DNA of 64,000 nucleotides from Octadecabacter sp. SW4 (GCF_008065155.1 NZ_CP042819.1:186001-250000), one strand, 5' to 3'. Counted from the first letter of the stretch, positions 33,707 to 42,606 are shown. Notes: generated from the letters alone by a model not told the origin. Numbers and translations are program-made.

Positions 33707-34893
33707 AAACCGGTGTGATGATCTGCGGGCACGGCTCACGCTCCCAATCTGCGGTCGATGAATTTGCGACGCTGGCCGACAAGCTGCCCGCCTACCTGCC
33801 CGACGATTGGCAAACCGAATATGGCTACCTCGAATTTGCCAATCCCGTGATCCGCGACGGGCTGGACAAACTGCGCGAGGCCGGATGCACCCGGATCCTC
33901 GCGGTGCCAGGCATGTTGTTTGCGGCGATGCACGCCAAGAACGATATCCCGACCGTGTTGAATACCTACGCGCAGAAACACGGTATCGACATTTCCTATG
34001 GCCGCGAACTGGGCGTCGATCCGAAAATGATCGCCGCCGCTGCGGGGCGGATCACCGAGGCCGTGAGCGCGGCAAATTCCAAACACGGTCCCGTCGATCT
34101 GCACGACACCTGCCTGGTGGTCATCGGGCGCGGCGCGTCCGACCCCGATGCCAACGGCAACGTCGCCAAGATCGCGCGCATGCTGCACGAAGGCATCGGC
34201 TTTGGCTGGTGCGAGGTCGGCTATTCCGGCGTGACCTTCCCGCTGGTCGAACCCTGCCTGACACATGCCGCGAAACTGGGATACAAACGCATCATCGTTT
34301 TCCCCTATTTCCTGTTTTCCGGCATCCTGATCGACCGCATCTATGGCTTCACCGATCAGGTTGCCGCCGAAAATCCCGGTATCCAGTTCGTCAAGGCGGG
34401 CTACCTTGGGGATCACGCATCGGTGCTGGAAACATTCGCCGAACGGATCATCGAACAGACCGGAAAAAATCCGCCCCCCAACTGCGGGATATGCGGTTAC
34501 CGCGAACAGGTGCTGGCACTGGACAACGGTGATCATGTGCACATCACACCGGATCAGCGCAATCATCCCGCATTCGCCAACACACCACCGCCCACCTGCG
34601 TGCTGTGCAAATACCGCGTGCAGGTCTTGGGGTTCGAGGCCGAAGTCGGCGCGGTGCAGGAAAGCCACCACCATCACGTCGAAGGGCAGGGGGCCTCTGC
34701 GCCCGGCTCGAACGTGGCTGACTGCGCGCTGTGCGATACCTTCTGCACCGGCATGTGTCGGCTGGTGGCGCAACACACCCATGATCACCATCACCACCAC
34801 GACCATGATCACCACCACGATCACCACCACGCGGTCTATCCGCACGCCGACCACCCGCACGGGCCGGAAAGCGCGCGCAAGGCTAAGGCGTGA
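33703..34893 (+). CDS. cbiX: CbiX-type sirohydrochlorin cobaltochelatase (long, His-rich, Cys-rich)
   Basis: The 396-residue protein has two CbiX half-domains: the first with the active-site His10 in ICGHGSRSQSA, the second with VVIGRGASDPDANGN near residue 140. CxxC pairs at 261-264, 299-302 and 341-344 with Cys348 and Cys352 suggest one or more Fe-S or metal sites, and a His/Asp tract fills residues 360-386. Long CbiX proteins with a 4Fe-4S centre and a histidine tail are known from Bacillus. CbiX inserts cobalt early, whereas CobN inserts it late, so its role beside cobN is not obvious; cobalt storage or siroheme synthesis are alternatives. It overlaps the upstream small gene as ATGA. Confidence 0.88.
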   Translation: MKTGVMICGHGSRSQSAVDEFATLADKLPAYLPDDWQTEYGYLEFANPVIRDGLDKLREAGCTRILAVPGMLFAAMHAKNDIPTVLNTYAQKHGIDISYGRELGVDPKMIAAAAGRITEAVSAANSKHGPVDLHDTCLVVIGRGASDPDANGNVAKIARMLHEGIGFGWCEVGYSGVTFPLVEPCLTHAAKLGYKRIIVFPYFLFSGILIDRIYGFTDQVAAENPGIQFVKAGYLGDHASVLETFAERIIEQTGKNPPPNCGICGYREQVLALDNGDHVHITPDQRNHPAFANTPPPTCVLCKYRVQVLGFEAEVGAVQESHHHHVEGQGASAPGSNVADCALCDTFCTGMCRLVAQHTHDHHHHHDHDHHHDHHHAVYPHADHPHGPESARKAKA

Positions 34894-34910
34894 TCTTGGA
34901 CGGCAAAGCC

Positions 34911-34973
34911 GGACAGCCCCCGACCGCCCCCATGGGCGGGGGCTTCACCCCCACCCGCGGTCGGGGGCTGTCC
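34911..34973 (+). terminator. Large intra-operon hairpin between cbiX and cobH
   Basis: Perfect 17-bp arms (GGACAGCCCCCGACCGC and GCGGTCGGGGGCTGTCC) enclose 29 bases that can form a second GC hairpin. It lies 17 bases after the cbiX stop and ends 20 bases before cobH. A short TTTG follows, so partial termination or mRNA stabilisation is possible. Confidence 0.6.
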
Positions 34974-34993
34974 TTTGTGATTGAGATTCCGTA

Positions 34994-35635
34994 ATGCGTC
35001 CCTATGAAACCGACCCCGCCGCGATCTACGCTGCCAGCTTTGCGACCGTCGCGCGCGAGGCGCGCCTTGATCGCTTTGCCCCCGACATGCATCCGCTGAT
35101 GACCCGGCTGATCCATGCCTGCGGGATGGTGGAAATCGCCGACCGGCTGGCATTTTCCGAAGATGTCAGCGCGACAGGCCGCGCGGCCCTGACGGGCGGC
35201 GCACCGATCCTGTGCGATTGCGAAATGGTTGGCGCAGGGATCATCCGCCGCTACCTGCCCGCAGACAATGATGTGATCGTCACGCTGAACGACCCGTCCG
35301 TGGCGGACCGCGCCAAGGCGATTGGCAACACGCGGTCAGCCGCTGCCGTGGAATTGTGGGAGCCGCATATCGCAGGCGCAGTCGTTGCCATCGGCAATGC
35401 GCCCACGGCCCTGTTTCACCTTCTCGAACTGCTCGACGCGGGCTGGCCCAAACCGGCGGCAATCCTCGGGTTCCCTGTCGGATTTATTGGCGCGGCTGAA
35501 TCCAAGGCCGAACTGGCCGCCAATCCGCGCGGTTGTGAATTTGTCGCTCTGCGCGGGCGGCGCGGCGGCTCGGCGATGGCTTCGGCTGCGGTGAATGCGC
35601 TGGCGGCGGGCCTGCCCGAGGTGACACATGCTTAA
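34994..35635 (+). CDS. cobH: Precorrin-8X methylmutase CobH
   Basis: The 213-residue enzyme rearranges precorrin-8X to hydrogenobyrinic acid by moving the methyl group from C11 to C12. The catalytic histidine is His41 in LIHACGMVEIADRL; family motifs APILCDCEMVGAGI near residue 70 and IGNAPTALFHLLEL near residue 132 are intact. Length is normal. It follows cbiX across a large hairpin. A tandem repeat (35657-35702) lies between its stop and cobL. Confidence 0.95.
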   Translation: MRPYETDPAAIYAASFATVAREARLDRFAPDMHPLMTRLIHACGMVEIADRLAFSEDVSATGRAALTGGAPILCDCEMVGAGIIRRYLPADNDVIVTLNDPSVADRAKAIGNTRSAAAVELWEPHIAGAVVAIGNAPTALFHLLELLDAGWPKPAAILGFPVGFIGAAESKAELAANPRGCEFVALRGRRGGSAMASAAVNALAAGLPEVTHA

Positions 35636-35656
35636 CGCGCCCAGCCATACGACGAC

Positions 35657-35702
35657 CCATACGGTTTCCATATGGTTTCCATACGGTTTCCATACGCCGT
35701 TT
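35657..35702 (+). repeat. 11-bp tandem repeat between cobH and cobL
   Basis: CCATACGGTTT occurs three times head to tail (the second copy has ATATGG) at 35657-35689, with a partial fourth copy CCATACGCCGTTT. It ends 16 bases before the cobL start, so copy-number change would alter the cobH-cobL spacing. Confidence 0.8.
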
Positions 35703-35718
35703 TCAGGGGGGCTGCCCA

Positions 35719-36924
35719 ATGGTTAACGCTCCGTGGCTGCATATCGTCGGCATCGGCGAAGACGGCATGGACGGCCTTACCCCCGTCACCCGCGCTGTGG
35801 TCGAAGCCGCCGAAGTGATCGTCGGCGGTGACCGTCATCACACCCTGTCTGTCAATCCCGATGCCGAGCGTATCGCCTGGCCCTCGCCGTTTGATGCGAT
35901 GATTACCACCCTGGAATCATTGCGAAATCGACGTGCCGTGGTGCTGGTGACGGGTGATCCGTTGTGGTTTTCGGTCGGCGCGCGGATCGGGCGCGCGATC
36001 CCCGCTGATCAACTGGTTTACCACCCGCAATTGTCGGCCTTTCAACTGGCTGCGGCGCGTATGGGCTGGTCGCTGGCGGATGTGGAAACCCTGACGGTGC
36101 ATGGTCGCCCCGTGGAACAGATGATTGCCTTTATTCAACCTGATCAACGACTTATCGTCCTGACAACCGGCGTAGAAACCCCGACGCAAATCGCGAAGTT
36201 CCTGACGGATCGTGGTTTTGGCAATTCGCGCATGACGGTCCTTGCGGCGATGGGCGGTGAACGCGAAGAACGCTTTGACGGCACCGCTGCCGATTGGTCC
36301 CATACCGTCCCCGCGTTCAACACCCTGTGCATCGACTGCGTTGCCGCACCGGACGCGGCCCTGTTGCCCCGCGTGCCCGGCCTTGCCGATGCGCTGTTCC
36401 AATCCGACGGCACCATGACCAAACAAGAGGTCCGCGCCGCCACGGTCGCTAAACTCATGCCCATGCGCGGCGCGCTGCTGTGGGACATTGGCACCGGCTG
36501 CGGATCCGTTGCTATCGAATGGATGCGTGCGGCGCGATATGCCCGCGCCATCGGCATCGAACCCCGCGCCGACCGCCGCGCGATGGCGGCGGCCAACGCG
36601 CTGGCGCTGGGCACGCCCAAGCTGGAACTGATCGACGGCACCGTGCCTGACGCCCTTGGCGGGCTGGCCGCGCCCGATGCGATTTTCATCGGTGGCGGGC
36701 TGTCGCGCGCCACTTTTGATGCGGCGTGGGATGCCCTGCGCCCCTTGGGACGGCTGGTCGTGAATGCCGTGACACTGGAAAGCGAAACTGAACTGTTTGC
36801 CCTTTACCGCGCGTTCGGTGGCGACCTTGTGAAACTTCAGGTGAACCGCGCCGAGCCGGTAGGACGGTTGACCGGTTGGCGGCCCTCGATGCCCGTCACC
36901 CAATGGAGCCTTGTGAAGCGATGA
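35719..36924 (+). CDS. cobL: Precorrin-6Y C5,15-methyltransferase (decarboxylating) CobL (CbiE-CbiT)
   Basis: The 401-residue bifunctional enzyme methylates C5 and C15 of precorrin-6Y and decarboxylates the C12 acetate. The N-terminal CbiE half (about 1-210) opens VGIGEDGMDGLTPVTRAVV and has VTGDPLWFSVGARI near residue 75. The C-terminal CbiT half has the SAM-binding LLWDIGTGCGSVAIEWMRA near residue 255 and AIFIGGGLSRATFDAAW near 318. The next gene, cobI, begins 40 bases later across a dispersed repeat. Confidence 0.95.
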   Translation: MVNAPWLHIVGIGEDGMDGLTPVTRAVVEAAEVIVGGDRHHTLSVNPDAERIAWPSPFDAMITTLESLRNRRAVVLVTGDPLWFSVGARIGRAIPADQLVYHPQLSAFQLAAARMGWSLADVETLTVHGRPVEQMIAFIQPDQRLIVLTTGVETPTQIAKFLTDRGFGNSRMTVLAAMGGEREERFDGTAADWSHTVPAFNTLCIDCVAAPDAALLPRVPGLADALFQSDGTMTKQEVRAATVAKLMPMRGALLWDIGTGCGSVAIEWMRAARYARAIGIEPRADRRAMAAANALALGTPKLELIDGTVPDALGGLAAPDAIFIGGGLSRATFDAAWDALRPLGRLVVNAVTLESETELFALYRAFGGDLVKLQVNRAEPVGRLTGWRPSMPVTQWSLVKR

Positions 36925-36928
36925 AGCA

Positions 36929-36963
36929 AAGCCTCCGGCGGAAGATATTTTGGAAGAAAAAGC
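36929..36963 (+). repeat. Dispersed CCTCCGGCGG repeat before cobI
   Basis: AAGCCTCCGGCGGAAG followed by ATATTTTGGAAGAAAAAG is a shorter relative of the copies at 25003 and 43106. Its GGAAG part lies where the ribosome-binding site of cobI should be. Confidence 0.55.
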
Positions 36964-36964
36964 C

Positions 36965-37666
36965 ATGAGTGGGACATTGTTTGGCGTGGGCCTTGGCCCC
37001 GGCGCGCCCGATTTGATGACCCTGCGCGCGGCGCGTTTGATCGCTGGCGCAGGCGTCGTCGCCTATCCGACGCTGGCCGGGGGCGAAAGTTTCGCGCGCG
37101 CGATTGCCGCTGAATTGATCAAGCCGGACGCGGTCGAGATTGTCATGGACGTGCCAATGACAACCGCGCGCGAACCCGCGCAAAAGGCCTATGACAAAGG
37201 CGCGGCGGACATTGCGGCGGCTTTGGATGCCGGTCAGGATGTGGTGTATCTGTGCGAGGGCGATCCGTTTTTCTACGGCTCGTTCATGTATATTTTTGCC
37301 CGCCTTGCCGACCGCTATGATGTGCAGGTCGTGCCCGGTGTCACCAGCATCACCGCATGTGCGGCGCGCGCCGGTCGCCCGCTTGTGGCGCGCAATGAAC
37401 GTCTGACCGTCTTGCCCGGTCCGCTGCCCGAGGGTGAACTGCGCGCACGTATTGAAGGGGCCGAAAGTGTCGCAATCATGAAGGTTGGCCGTCATCTGGC
37501 GAAAATTCGTGCTGTGATCGACGACTTGGGCTTAACTGAATTTGCCACCTACGTGGAGCGCGCAAGCCTGCCCCAAGAGGTGGTATTGCCGCTGGCTGAC
37601 GCCCCCAGGGACGCGCCGTATTTTTCAATGATACTTCTGACGAAAGGGGCTGATGCATGGCTTTGA
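36965..37666 (+). CDS. cobI: Precorrin-2 C20-methyltransferase CobI
   Basis: The 233-residue SAM-dependent tetrapyrrole methyltransferase makes precorrin-3A. It starts GTLFGVGLGPGAPDLMTLRA; the conserved VVYLCEGDPFFYGSFMYI lies near residue 95 and VVPGVTSITACAARAGRP near 122. I used the ATG at 36965; a TTG start 15 bases upstream lies inside the repeat and is less likely. The gene overlaps the cobJ fusion by ten bases. Confidence 0.94.
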   Translation: MSGTLFGVGLGPGAPDLMTLRAARLIAGAGVVAYPTLAGGESFARAIAAELIKPDAVEIVMDVPMTTAREPAQKAYDKGAADIAAALDAGQDVVYLCEGDPFFYGSFMYIFARLADRYDVQVVPGVTSITACAARAGRPLVARNERLTVLPGPLPEGELRARIEGAESVAIMKVGRHLAKIRAVIDDLGLTEFATYVERASLPQEVVLPLADAPRDAPYFSMILLTKGADAWL

Positions 37667-39459
37667 CACCTGTGGTTCTGGCACTCTCGCGCTCTGGCGA
37701 AGCCACCGCCCATCGGATCGCGCAGACCCTTGGCGCTGCGGTTCACGGGCGCGAGGGGCGGGTGGAAAAGGCAGACGCGTTGTTTGCCAATGCGCTGGAT
37801 CACGCGCGTGATCTGTTCGCCGCAGGCGTGCCGATTGTCGGCGTCTGTGCCAGTGGCATTCTGATCCGCGGTGTTGCCCCGCTTTTGGCGGACAAGACTG
37901 CGGAGCCGCCGGTGGTGTCGGTGTCGGATGACGGGTCCGTTGTCGTGCCGCTGCTGGGGGGACATCGCGGGGCAAATCGTCTGGCGCGCCGGATCGCGGA
38001 TGCGCTCGGCGGTGATGCGGCCGTGACTACGGCGGGCGATGTTGCGCTTGGTGTGGCGCTGGACGAGCCCCCGACAGGCTATCGTTTGATGAACCCCGGG
38101 GATGCCAAGGGGGTCATGGCGAACCTGCTGGCGGGGGGTGGGGTCACATGGACAGATGAGGAACTGTTTGATGTTGAACTGCCAGAAGGCGGCGATGTCG
38201 AACTGCTCGTGACCGAGGCCGAAGGGCATGGCAACGCGACCCGTCTGGTCTATCATCCACAGCGCTTTGCCCTTGGGGTCGGGTGCGCGCGCAATGCCGA
38301 CGTGGAAGAGTTGTGGTCCCACGTGTTGGGCGCGCTGGAAGCGGGCGATATCGCCAAGGGCGCGATCGCCTGTGTTGCTTCGATTGATCTCAAGGCAGAT
38401 GAACCGGCGATTATCGCCGTGGCCGCTCGGTTGGGTGTGCCACTGCGGGTCTTCACGGCCGCCGCGCTTGAGGCGGAGGCGGGTCGCTTGCTGAACCCGT
38501 CTGATGTGGTGTTTGCCGAGGTCGGCTGCCACGGCGTATCCGAAGGCGCGGCGCTGGCGGCGGCAGGGCCGGGTGCAGAGCTATCAATCGCCAAAAGCAA
38601 GACAGCGAATACAACCTGCGCCGTGGCCCGCGCAGAGGACCCGATTGTGCAGATGCGCGGCCGCGCACGCGGGCGGCTGTCAGTTGTCGGCATCGGCCCG
38701 GGACAGGCAGCCTGGCGGACGCCTGAAGTGTCCCACCTTGTCGCCCAGGCCGAAGAATTGGTGGGGTATGGGTTATATATTGATCTGCTGGGGCCATTGG
38801 CCGTTGGCAAGGAACGCAGTGATTTCCCATTGGGCGGCGAAGAGGCCCGCTGCCGCTACGCGTTGGAACAGGCTGGCAAGGGCAAGAATGTCGCGCTGGT
38901 CTGTTCCGGTGACGCAGGCATTTATGCGATGGGCGCGCTGGTCTTTGAACTGTTGGACCGCAGCGAAGAAGATCTGGGTGTCAGCGATGCCGCGCGCCGT
39001 GTCGAGGTTATCTGTTCGCCGGGCGTGTCGGCGCTGCAAGGTGCGGCGGCCCGTGCGGGCGCGCCCTTGGGCCATGATTTCTGCACGATCAGCCTGAGCG
39101 ATCTGTTGACCCCGCGCGACGATATTATCCGCCGTCTGCATGCGGCCGCGACGGGCGATTTCGTGATCGCGTTTTATAATCCGGTGTCCAAGACACGGCG
39201 GACCTTGCTGGCCGAGGCCCGCGACATTCTGTTGCAGCACCGCCCCGCCGATACGCCGGTGATGCTGGCGTCGAGTTTGGGGCGTCCCGAAGAGAATGTG
39301 CGTTATCGCCGGTTGGACGCGTTGCAGGTTGACGAGGTTGATATGCTGACGGTCGTGTTGGTGGGATCGTCCAATTCACGGCTGGCGCAACTGGGCGAGG
39401 GACCGCGCATGTTCACGCCGCGCGGCTATGCGCGCAAGATTGACGGAGATCTGGCGTGA
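37657..39459 (+). CDS. cobJ: CbiG-CobJ fusion (precorrin-3B C17-methyltransferase)
   Basis: The 600-residue fusion has a CbiG-like N-terminal half: VVGVCASGILIRGVAPLLADK near residue 60, LLGGHRGANRLARRIADALG near 98 and a CbiG/CobE C-terminal part around RFALGVGCARNADVEEL near residue 205. The CobJ half starts near residue 343 with LSVVGIGPGQAAWRTPEV and includes ALVCSGDAGIYAMGALVFEL and DFVIAFYNPVSKTRRTLL. CobJ performs C17 methylation and ring contraction; CbiG opens a lactone in the anaerobic route, so here its half may do the CobE-like job. The start overlaps cobI by ten bases. Confidence 0.9.
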   Translation: MALTPVVLALSRSGEATAHRIAQTLGAAVHGREGRVEKADALFANALDHARDLFAAGVPIVGVCASGILIRGVAPLLADKTAEPPVVSVSDDGSVVVPLLGGHRGANRLARRIADALGGDAAVTTAGDVALGVALDEPPTGYRLMNPGDAKGVMANLLAGGGVTWTDEELFDVELPEGGDVELLVTEAEGHGNATRLVYHPQRFALGVGCARNADVEELWSHVLGALEAGDIAKGAIACVASIDLKADEPAIIAVAARLGVPLRVFTAAALEAEAGRLLNPSDVVFAEVGCHGVSEGAALAAAGPGAELSIAKSKTANTTCAVARAEDPIVQMRGRARGRLSVVGIGPGQAAWRTPEVSHLVAQAEELVGYGLYIDLLGPLAVGKERSDFPLGGEEARCRYALEQAGKGKNVALVCSGDAGIYAMGALVFELLDRSEEDLGVSDAARRVEVICSPGVSALQGAAARAGAPLGHDFCTISLSDLLTPRDDIIRRLHAAATGDFVIAFYNPVSKTRRTLLAEARDILLQHRPADTPVMLASSLGRPEENVRYRRLDALQVDEVDMLTVVLVGSSNSRLAQLGEGPRMFTPRGYARKIDGDLA

Positions 39460-39502
39460 TGGGGTTCGGCGCGCGCGTGCCGCGACGCCCCGCCCGCCAT
39501 CC

Positions 39503-39548
39503 CGCAGCCTGCGGCATGAGAATTTTTGAACAGAAGAACGTGGGTGGG
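39503..39548 (+). repeat. Dispersed repeat copy before cobM
   Basis: CGCAGCCTGCGGCATGAG, a T-run and GAACAGAAGAACGTGGGTGGG parallel the copy at 25003, including the TGGGTGG end, which supplies a G-rich stretch just before the cobM start. Confidence 0.5.
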
Positions 39549-39550
39549 AT

Positions 39551-40324
39551 ATGACCGTTTATTTTATCGGCGCGGGGCCGGGCGACCCTGAATTGCTGAC
39601 CCTGAAGGCGGCGCGCATCATCGGCGATTGTCCGGTGTGTTTGTTCGCAGGATCATTGGTGCCCGAGGCGGTGGTTGCCTGCGCGCCAAAGGGGGCGCGT
39701 GTGTTGGATACTGCGCCGATGACCCTTGATGATACTCACGCTGAGTTATTGGCGGCCCATGCCAAGGGGCAGGATGTGGCGCGGGTTCATTCCGGCGATC
39801 CCTCGCTTTACGGGGCGATTGCCGAACAGATCAGGCGCCTCAAGGCGGACGGCATTGACTACCAGATCATTCCGGGTGTGCCCGCCTATGCGGCGGCGGC
39901 GGCGGCGTTGGGGACGGAGCTGACCGTGCCGCAGGTGGCGCAGTCTATCGTGCTGACGCGCATGTCGATGAAATCGACCTCCATGCCCGAGGGCGAGACC
40001 CTGGCGAACTTCGCCCGCTCGGGTGCAACGCTGGCGATCCACCTGGGTATCCGCGCGCTGCGCGAGATCGAGCGACAGTTGATCCCCCATTATGGTGCCG
40101 ATTGCCCTGTGGCAGTGGCCTACCGCGTGGGCTGGCCTGATCAGCAGATGATCCGCGGCACGCTCAGCGACATCCGCGAAAAGGTGCGTGCGGCCAAGAT
40201 TACCCGCACGGCGCTGATTTTGGTCGGTCCCGCGCTGAGTGATTCGCACGGTTTTCCCGATTCCGCGCTTTATGATCCGGCCAAACCGCATGTGCTGCGC
40301 CCCAAGGTGAAACCCGCAAACTAA
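39551..40324 (+). CDS. cobM: Precorrin-4 C11-methyltransferase CobM
   Basis: The 257-residue SAM-dependent enzyme makes precorrin-5. It has the family start VYFIGAGPGDPELLTLKAAR, VARVHSGDPSLYGAIAEQIR near residue 80, IIPGVPAYAAAAAALG near 107 and VAYRVGWPDQQMIRGTL near 192. It is the last gene of the forward cob operon; cobK, cobF, cobG/cobZ, cobA, cobB and cobQ are not in the window. Confidence 0.95.
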   Translation: MTVYFIGAGPGDPELLTLKAARIIGDCPVCLFAGSLVPEAVVACAPKGARVLDTAPMTLDDTHAELLAAHAKGQDVARVHSGDPSLYGAIAEQIRRLKADGIDYQIIPGVPAYAAAAAALGTELTVPQVAQSIVLTRMSMKSTSMPEGETLANFARSGATLAIHLGIRALREIERQLIPHYGADCPVAVAYRVGWPDQQMIRGTLSDIREKVRAAKITRTALILVGPALSDSHGFPDSALYDPAKPHVLRPKVKPAN

Positions 40325-40415
40325 GGGTTTTGCGAGGTTTTTCGCGCTGATATCGAAAGGTTAACTTGACGCAAAGCAGTTTGGCCCCATGATCCTGACC
40401 AGGATGGAGGATCAG

Positions 40416-40763
40416 ATGTCAGACTTTCTGCCCGAGGCCGTGCGCCAAGGATTAGAAGCCGCCCGCAAGGATGCGCTGCGTAAAAGCAGCCGTTTGCGGA
40501 TCATGGACGGCGAGCGGATGTATCCGATATTGCGCCTGTGGGACCGTGGTTTTTCACTTGAGGCGGAAGATGCGCCGCACCTGCGCGGGCTGGTCGATAT
40601 CTTTGATGGTGGGCGGCATTTGTATCAGTGTCTGATTATCGCCAGCGACGAAGAAAACGGCGAGATGCGCTATGAATTCAAGCGCAATACAGCCGCTGCC
40701 GACAAGGCGCCGCTTGATTTTGAACGTGCGGATGACGCGCCGATTGCCCTGCTTGGGCGATAG
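40416..40763 (+). CDS. Conserved hypothetical protein
   Basis: The 115-residue soluble protein starts MSDFLPEAVRQGLEAARK and contains RMYPILRLWDRGFSLEAEDA, HLRGLVDIFDGGRHLYQC and a negatively charged end. The beta-rich middle is reminiscent of PilZ-like barrels, but the RxxxR motif is absent; I do not assign a function. GGAGG stands five bases before the ATG at 40416; upstream in-frame ATGs exist at 40389 and 40404. It is alone, with a stop abutting the convergent lyase. Confidence 0.7.
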   Translation: MSDFLPEAVRQGLEAARKDALRKSSRLRIMDGERMYPILRLWDRGFSLEAEDAPHLRGLVDIFDGGRHLYQCLIIASDEENGEMRYEFKRNTAAADKAPLDFERADDAPIALLGR

Positions 40764-41972
40764 TTACTGAAGATCGCTGAATGCGGCTTGCAGGCGTTCA
40801 ACAGCATCTTGAATGATCGCCGTCGGTGCGCCGATGTTGATGCGTTTCCACATTTCGTGACGGGGGCCGAAAATCTCGCCCGGGCTGGGCATGATCCGCG
40901 CGTCCTTGATGATCCGTTTGTCGAGTTCGGCGTGCGACATTCCCGTGCCCGTGAAATCGACCCATGATAGAAATGTGGATTGCATCGGCATCGCCGTGAC
41001 ACCTGGGATTGTGTTGAGCCCGTCGCAAAGAATCCGGCGATTGCGATCCAGCACCTGCACCAGATCATCAACCCACGCCGCCCCTTCGGGCGTATATGCC
41101 GCACGGGTCAGGTCAATGCCCACGCGATTGCACTGGATATCCAACCCGCTGTGCAGTTTCGCAAAACGTGCGCGCAGCGCATCGTCGGGGATGATCACGT
41201 AACCGGTGCGCAACCCGGCGATATCAAAGGTCTTTGAGGCCGCACACATGGTGATCAGGCGCGGCAGGGAGTCTGGCGCGGCGATGGCCGTAGGGGTGTG
41301 TTCTTGGCCGGGGAATGTCAGGTCGTGGTGGATTTCGTCCGAGATCAGAAGCAAATCGTGCCGGTCGCAGAAGGCTGCAAGTGCCCGCAGTTCTGACACC
41401 TCCCAGACGCGCCCGGCGGGATTATGGGGTGCCGAGAACAACACGGCCTTCTCATCGCCCGTCAGTTGGTTTTCGAGCGCTTCAAGGTTCATGCGATAGA
41501 TCCCATCGGCATCGACAACCAACGGCGATTGCACCGGCCTGCGCCCGTTGCGCATGACCTTGCTGAGAAATTCATTGTAAACCGGGCTGAACATAATGAC
41601 CCCGTCACCCGGTTCGGTCATCGCCTGGAGCGCGATACCGATGGCATTTCCGATGCCGTGGGTGGCGAACATATGGGCCGGATCTGGCGACCAGCCGTGG
41701 CGGTTTTCATACCACCACGCGACGCTTTCGAAGAATTTGCCGAGACCGCTAAAGTAGCCATATTCGCCCTCGGCCATGATTGCCGCCATCGCTTGTTGCA
41801 AACAGGGGGCGGGCTGGAAATCCATTTGTGCCAACCACATTGCCAGCATGTCAGCCGGGGGCTCGTGATCGAGAAATTGACCGACATTCGCCCACTTTGA
41901 ACTGCGGCCATCACGCGTCGCCTTGGGAGTTGTGAAGTCAAATTCTGATCGCGCAACGTGATCCAACGTCAT
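40764..41972 (-). CDS. MalY/PatB-family pyridoxal-phosphate aminotransferase (C-S lyase)
   Basis: The 402-residue fold-type I enzyme has substrate and PLP contacts at YGYFSGLGKFFESVAWWYE (near residue 72), SAPHNPAGRVWE (near 170), ISDEIHHDL (near 205) and the Schiff-base lysine in CAASKTFDIAGLRTGY (near 245). MalY/PatB proteins are cystathionine or cysteine-conjugate beta-lyases releasing pyruvate, ammonia and a thiol. Length is normal. The gene is divergent from def, about 106 bases away. Confidence 0.88.
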   Translation of the reverse strand: MTLDHVARSEFDFTTPKATRDGRSSKWANVGQFLDHEPPADMLAMWLAQMDFQPAPCLQQAMAAIMAEGEYGYFSGLGKFFESVAWWYENRHGWSPDPAHMFATHGIGNAIGIALQAMTEPGDGVIMFSPVYNEFLSKVMRNGRRPVQSPLVVDADGIYRMNLEALENQLTGDEKAVLFSAPHNPAGRVWEVSELRALAAFCDRHDLLLISDEIHHDLTFPGQEHTPTAIAAPDSLPRLITMCAASKTFDIAGLRTGYVIIPDDALRARFAKLHSGLDIQCNRVGIDLTRAAYTPEGAAWVDDLVQVLDRNRRILCDGLNTIPGVTAMPMQSTFLSWVDFTGTGMSHAELDKRIIKDARIMPSPGEIFGPRHEMWKRINIGAPTAIIQDAVERLQAAFSDLQ

Positions 41973-42078
41973 TTCCTACGTGTCCTCATTTTTCACGGCA
42001 GGGTATTTCAGTCAGAACCGAACGCAACCCAAAACCACATGCCTTGCGCAGCGTGTTATCAGCGACTAAATCGAGCCC

Positions 42079-42606
42079 ATGACATTGCGAAAGATACTGA
42101 TCCATCCCGACCCGCGCCTGAAAACCGTGACCGCCCCTGTTGCTGAAATCAGCGACCAGGTGCGTCGCCTTTCAGACGACATGCTGGAAACCATGTATGA
42201 TGCGCCGGGCATTGGCCTTGCCGCGCCACAGGTCGGCGTCATGAGCCGTTTATTGGTCATGGACGCGGTCAAGGAAGAAGGGGCATCGCCCCGCCCGATG
42301 GTCCTGATCAACCCCGAGGTTATCTGGTCTTCCGAGGACACGAATGTCTACGAGGAAGGCTGCTTGTCGATCCCCGAACAATATGGCGAAGTCACCCGCC
42401 CCGCCGAAGTCAAAGTGCGCTGGACGGGTCTGGATGGCAAAACGGTTGAAGAGCAGTTTGACGGGCTATGGGCGACATGCGTGCAGCATGAGATTGACCA
42501 CCTGAACGGCAAGCTGTTCATTGATTACCTTAAGCCGCTGCGCCGTCAGATGATCACCCGCAAGATGCAAAAGTTGAAACGCGAATTGGCGCGCGAAAGC
42601 GAATGA
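42079..42606 (+). CDS. def: Peptide deformylase
   Basis: The 175-residue metalloenzyme removes the N-formyl group from nascent proteins. All three motifs are intact: GIGLAAPQ at 44-51, EGCLS at 93-97 (metal-binding Cys95) and HEIDH at 137-141 (two His ligands and catalytic Glu138). It overlaps the second deformylase-like gene by four bases, and fmt follows, giving the usual formylation/deformylation set. Confidence 0.96.
   Translation: MTLRKILIHPDPRLKTVTAPVAEISDQVRRLSDDMLETMYDAPGIGLAAPQVGVMSRLLVMDAVKEEGASPRPMVLINPEVIWSSEDTNVYEEGCLSIPEQYGEVTRPAEVKVRWTGLDGKTVEEQFDGLWATCVQHEIDHLNGKLFIDYLKPLRRQMITRKMQKLKRELARESE

Noticed and set aside
34790-34860. CAC/CAT-rich tract that looks like a simple repeat
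   Set aside because: It encodes the metal-binding histidine tail of CbiX in frame, with mixed His and Asp codons.
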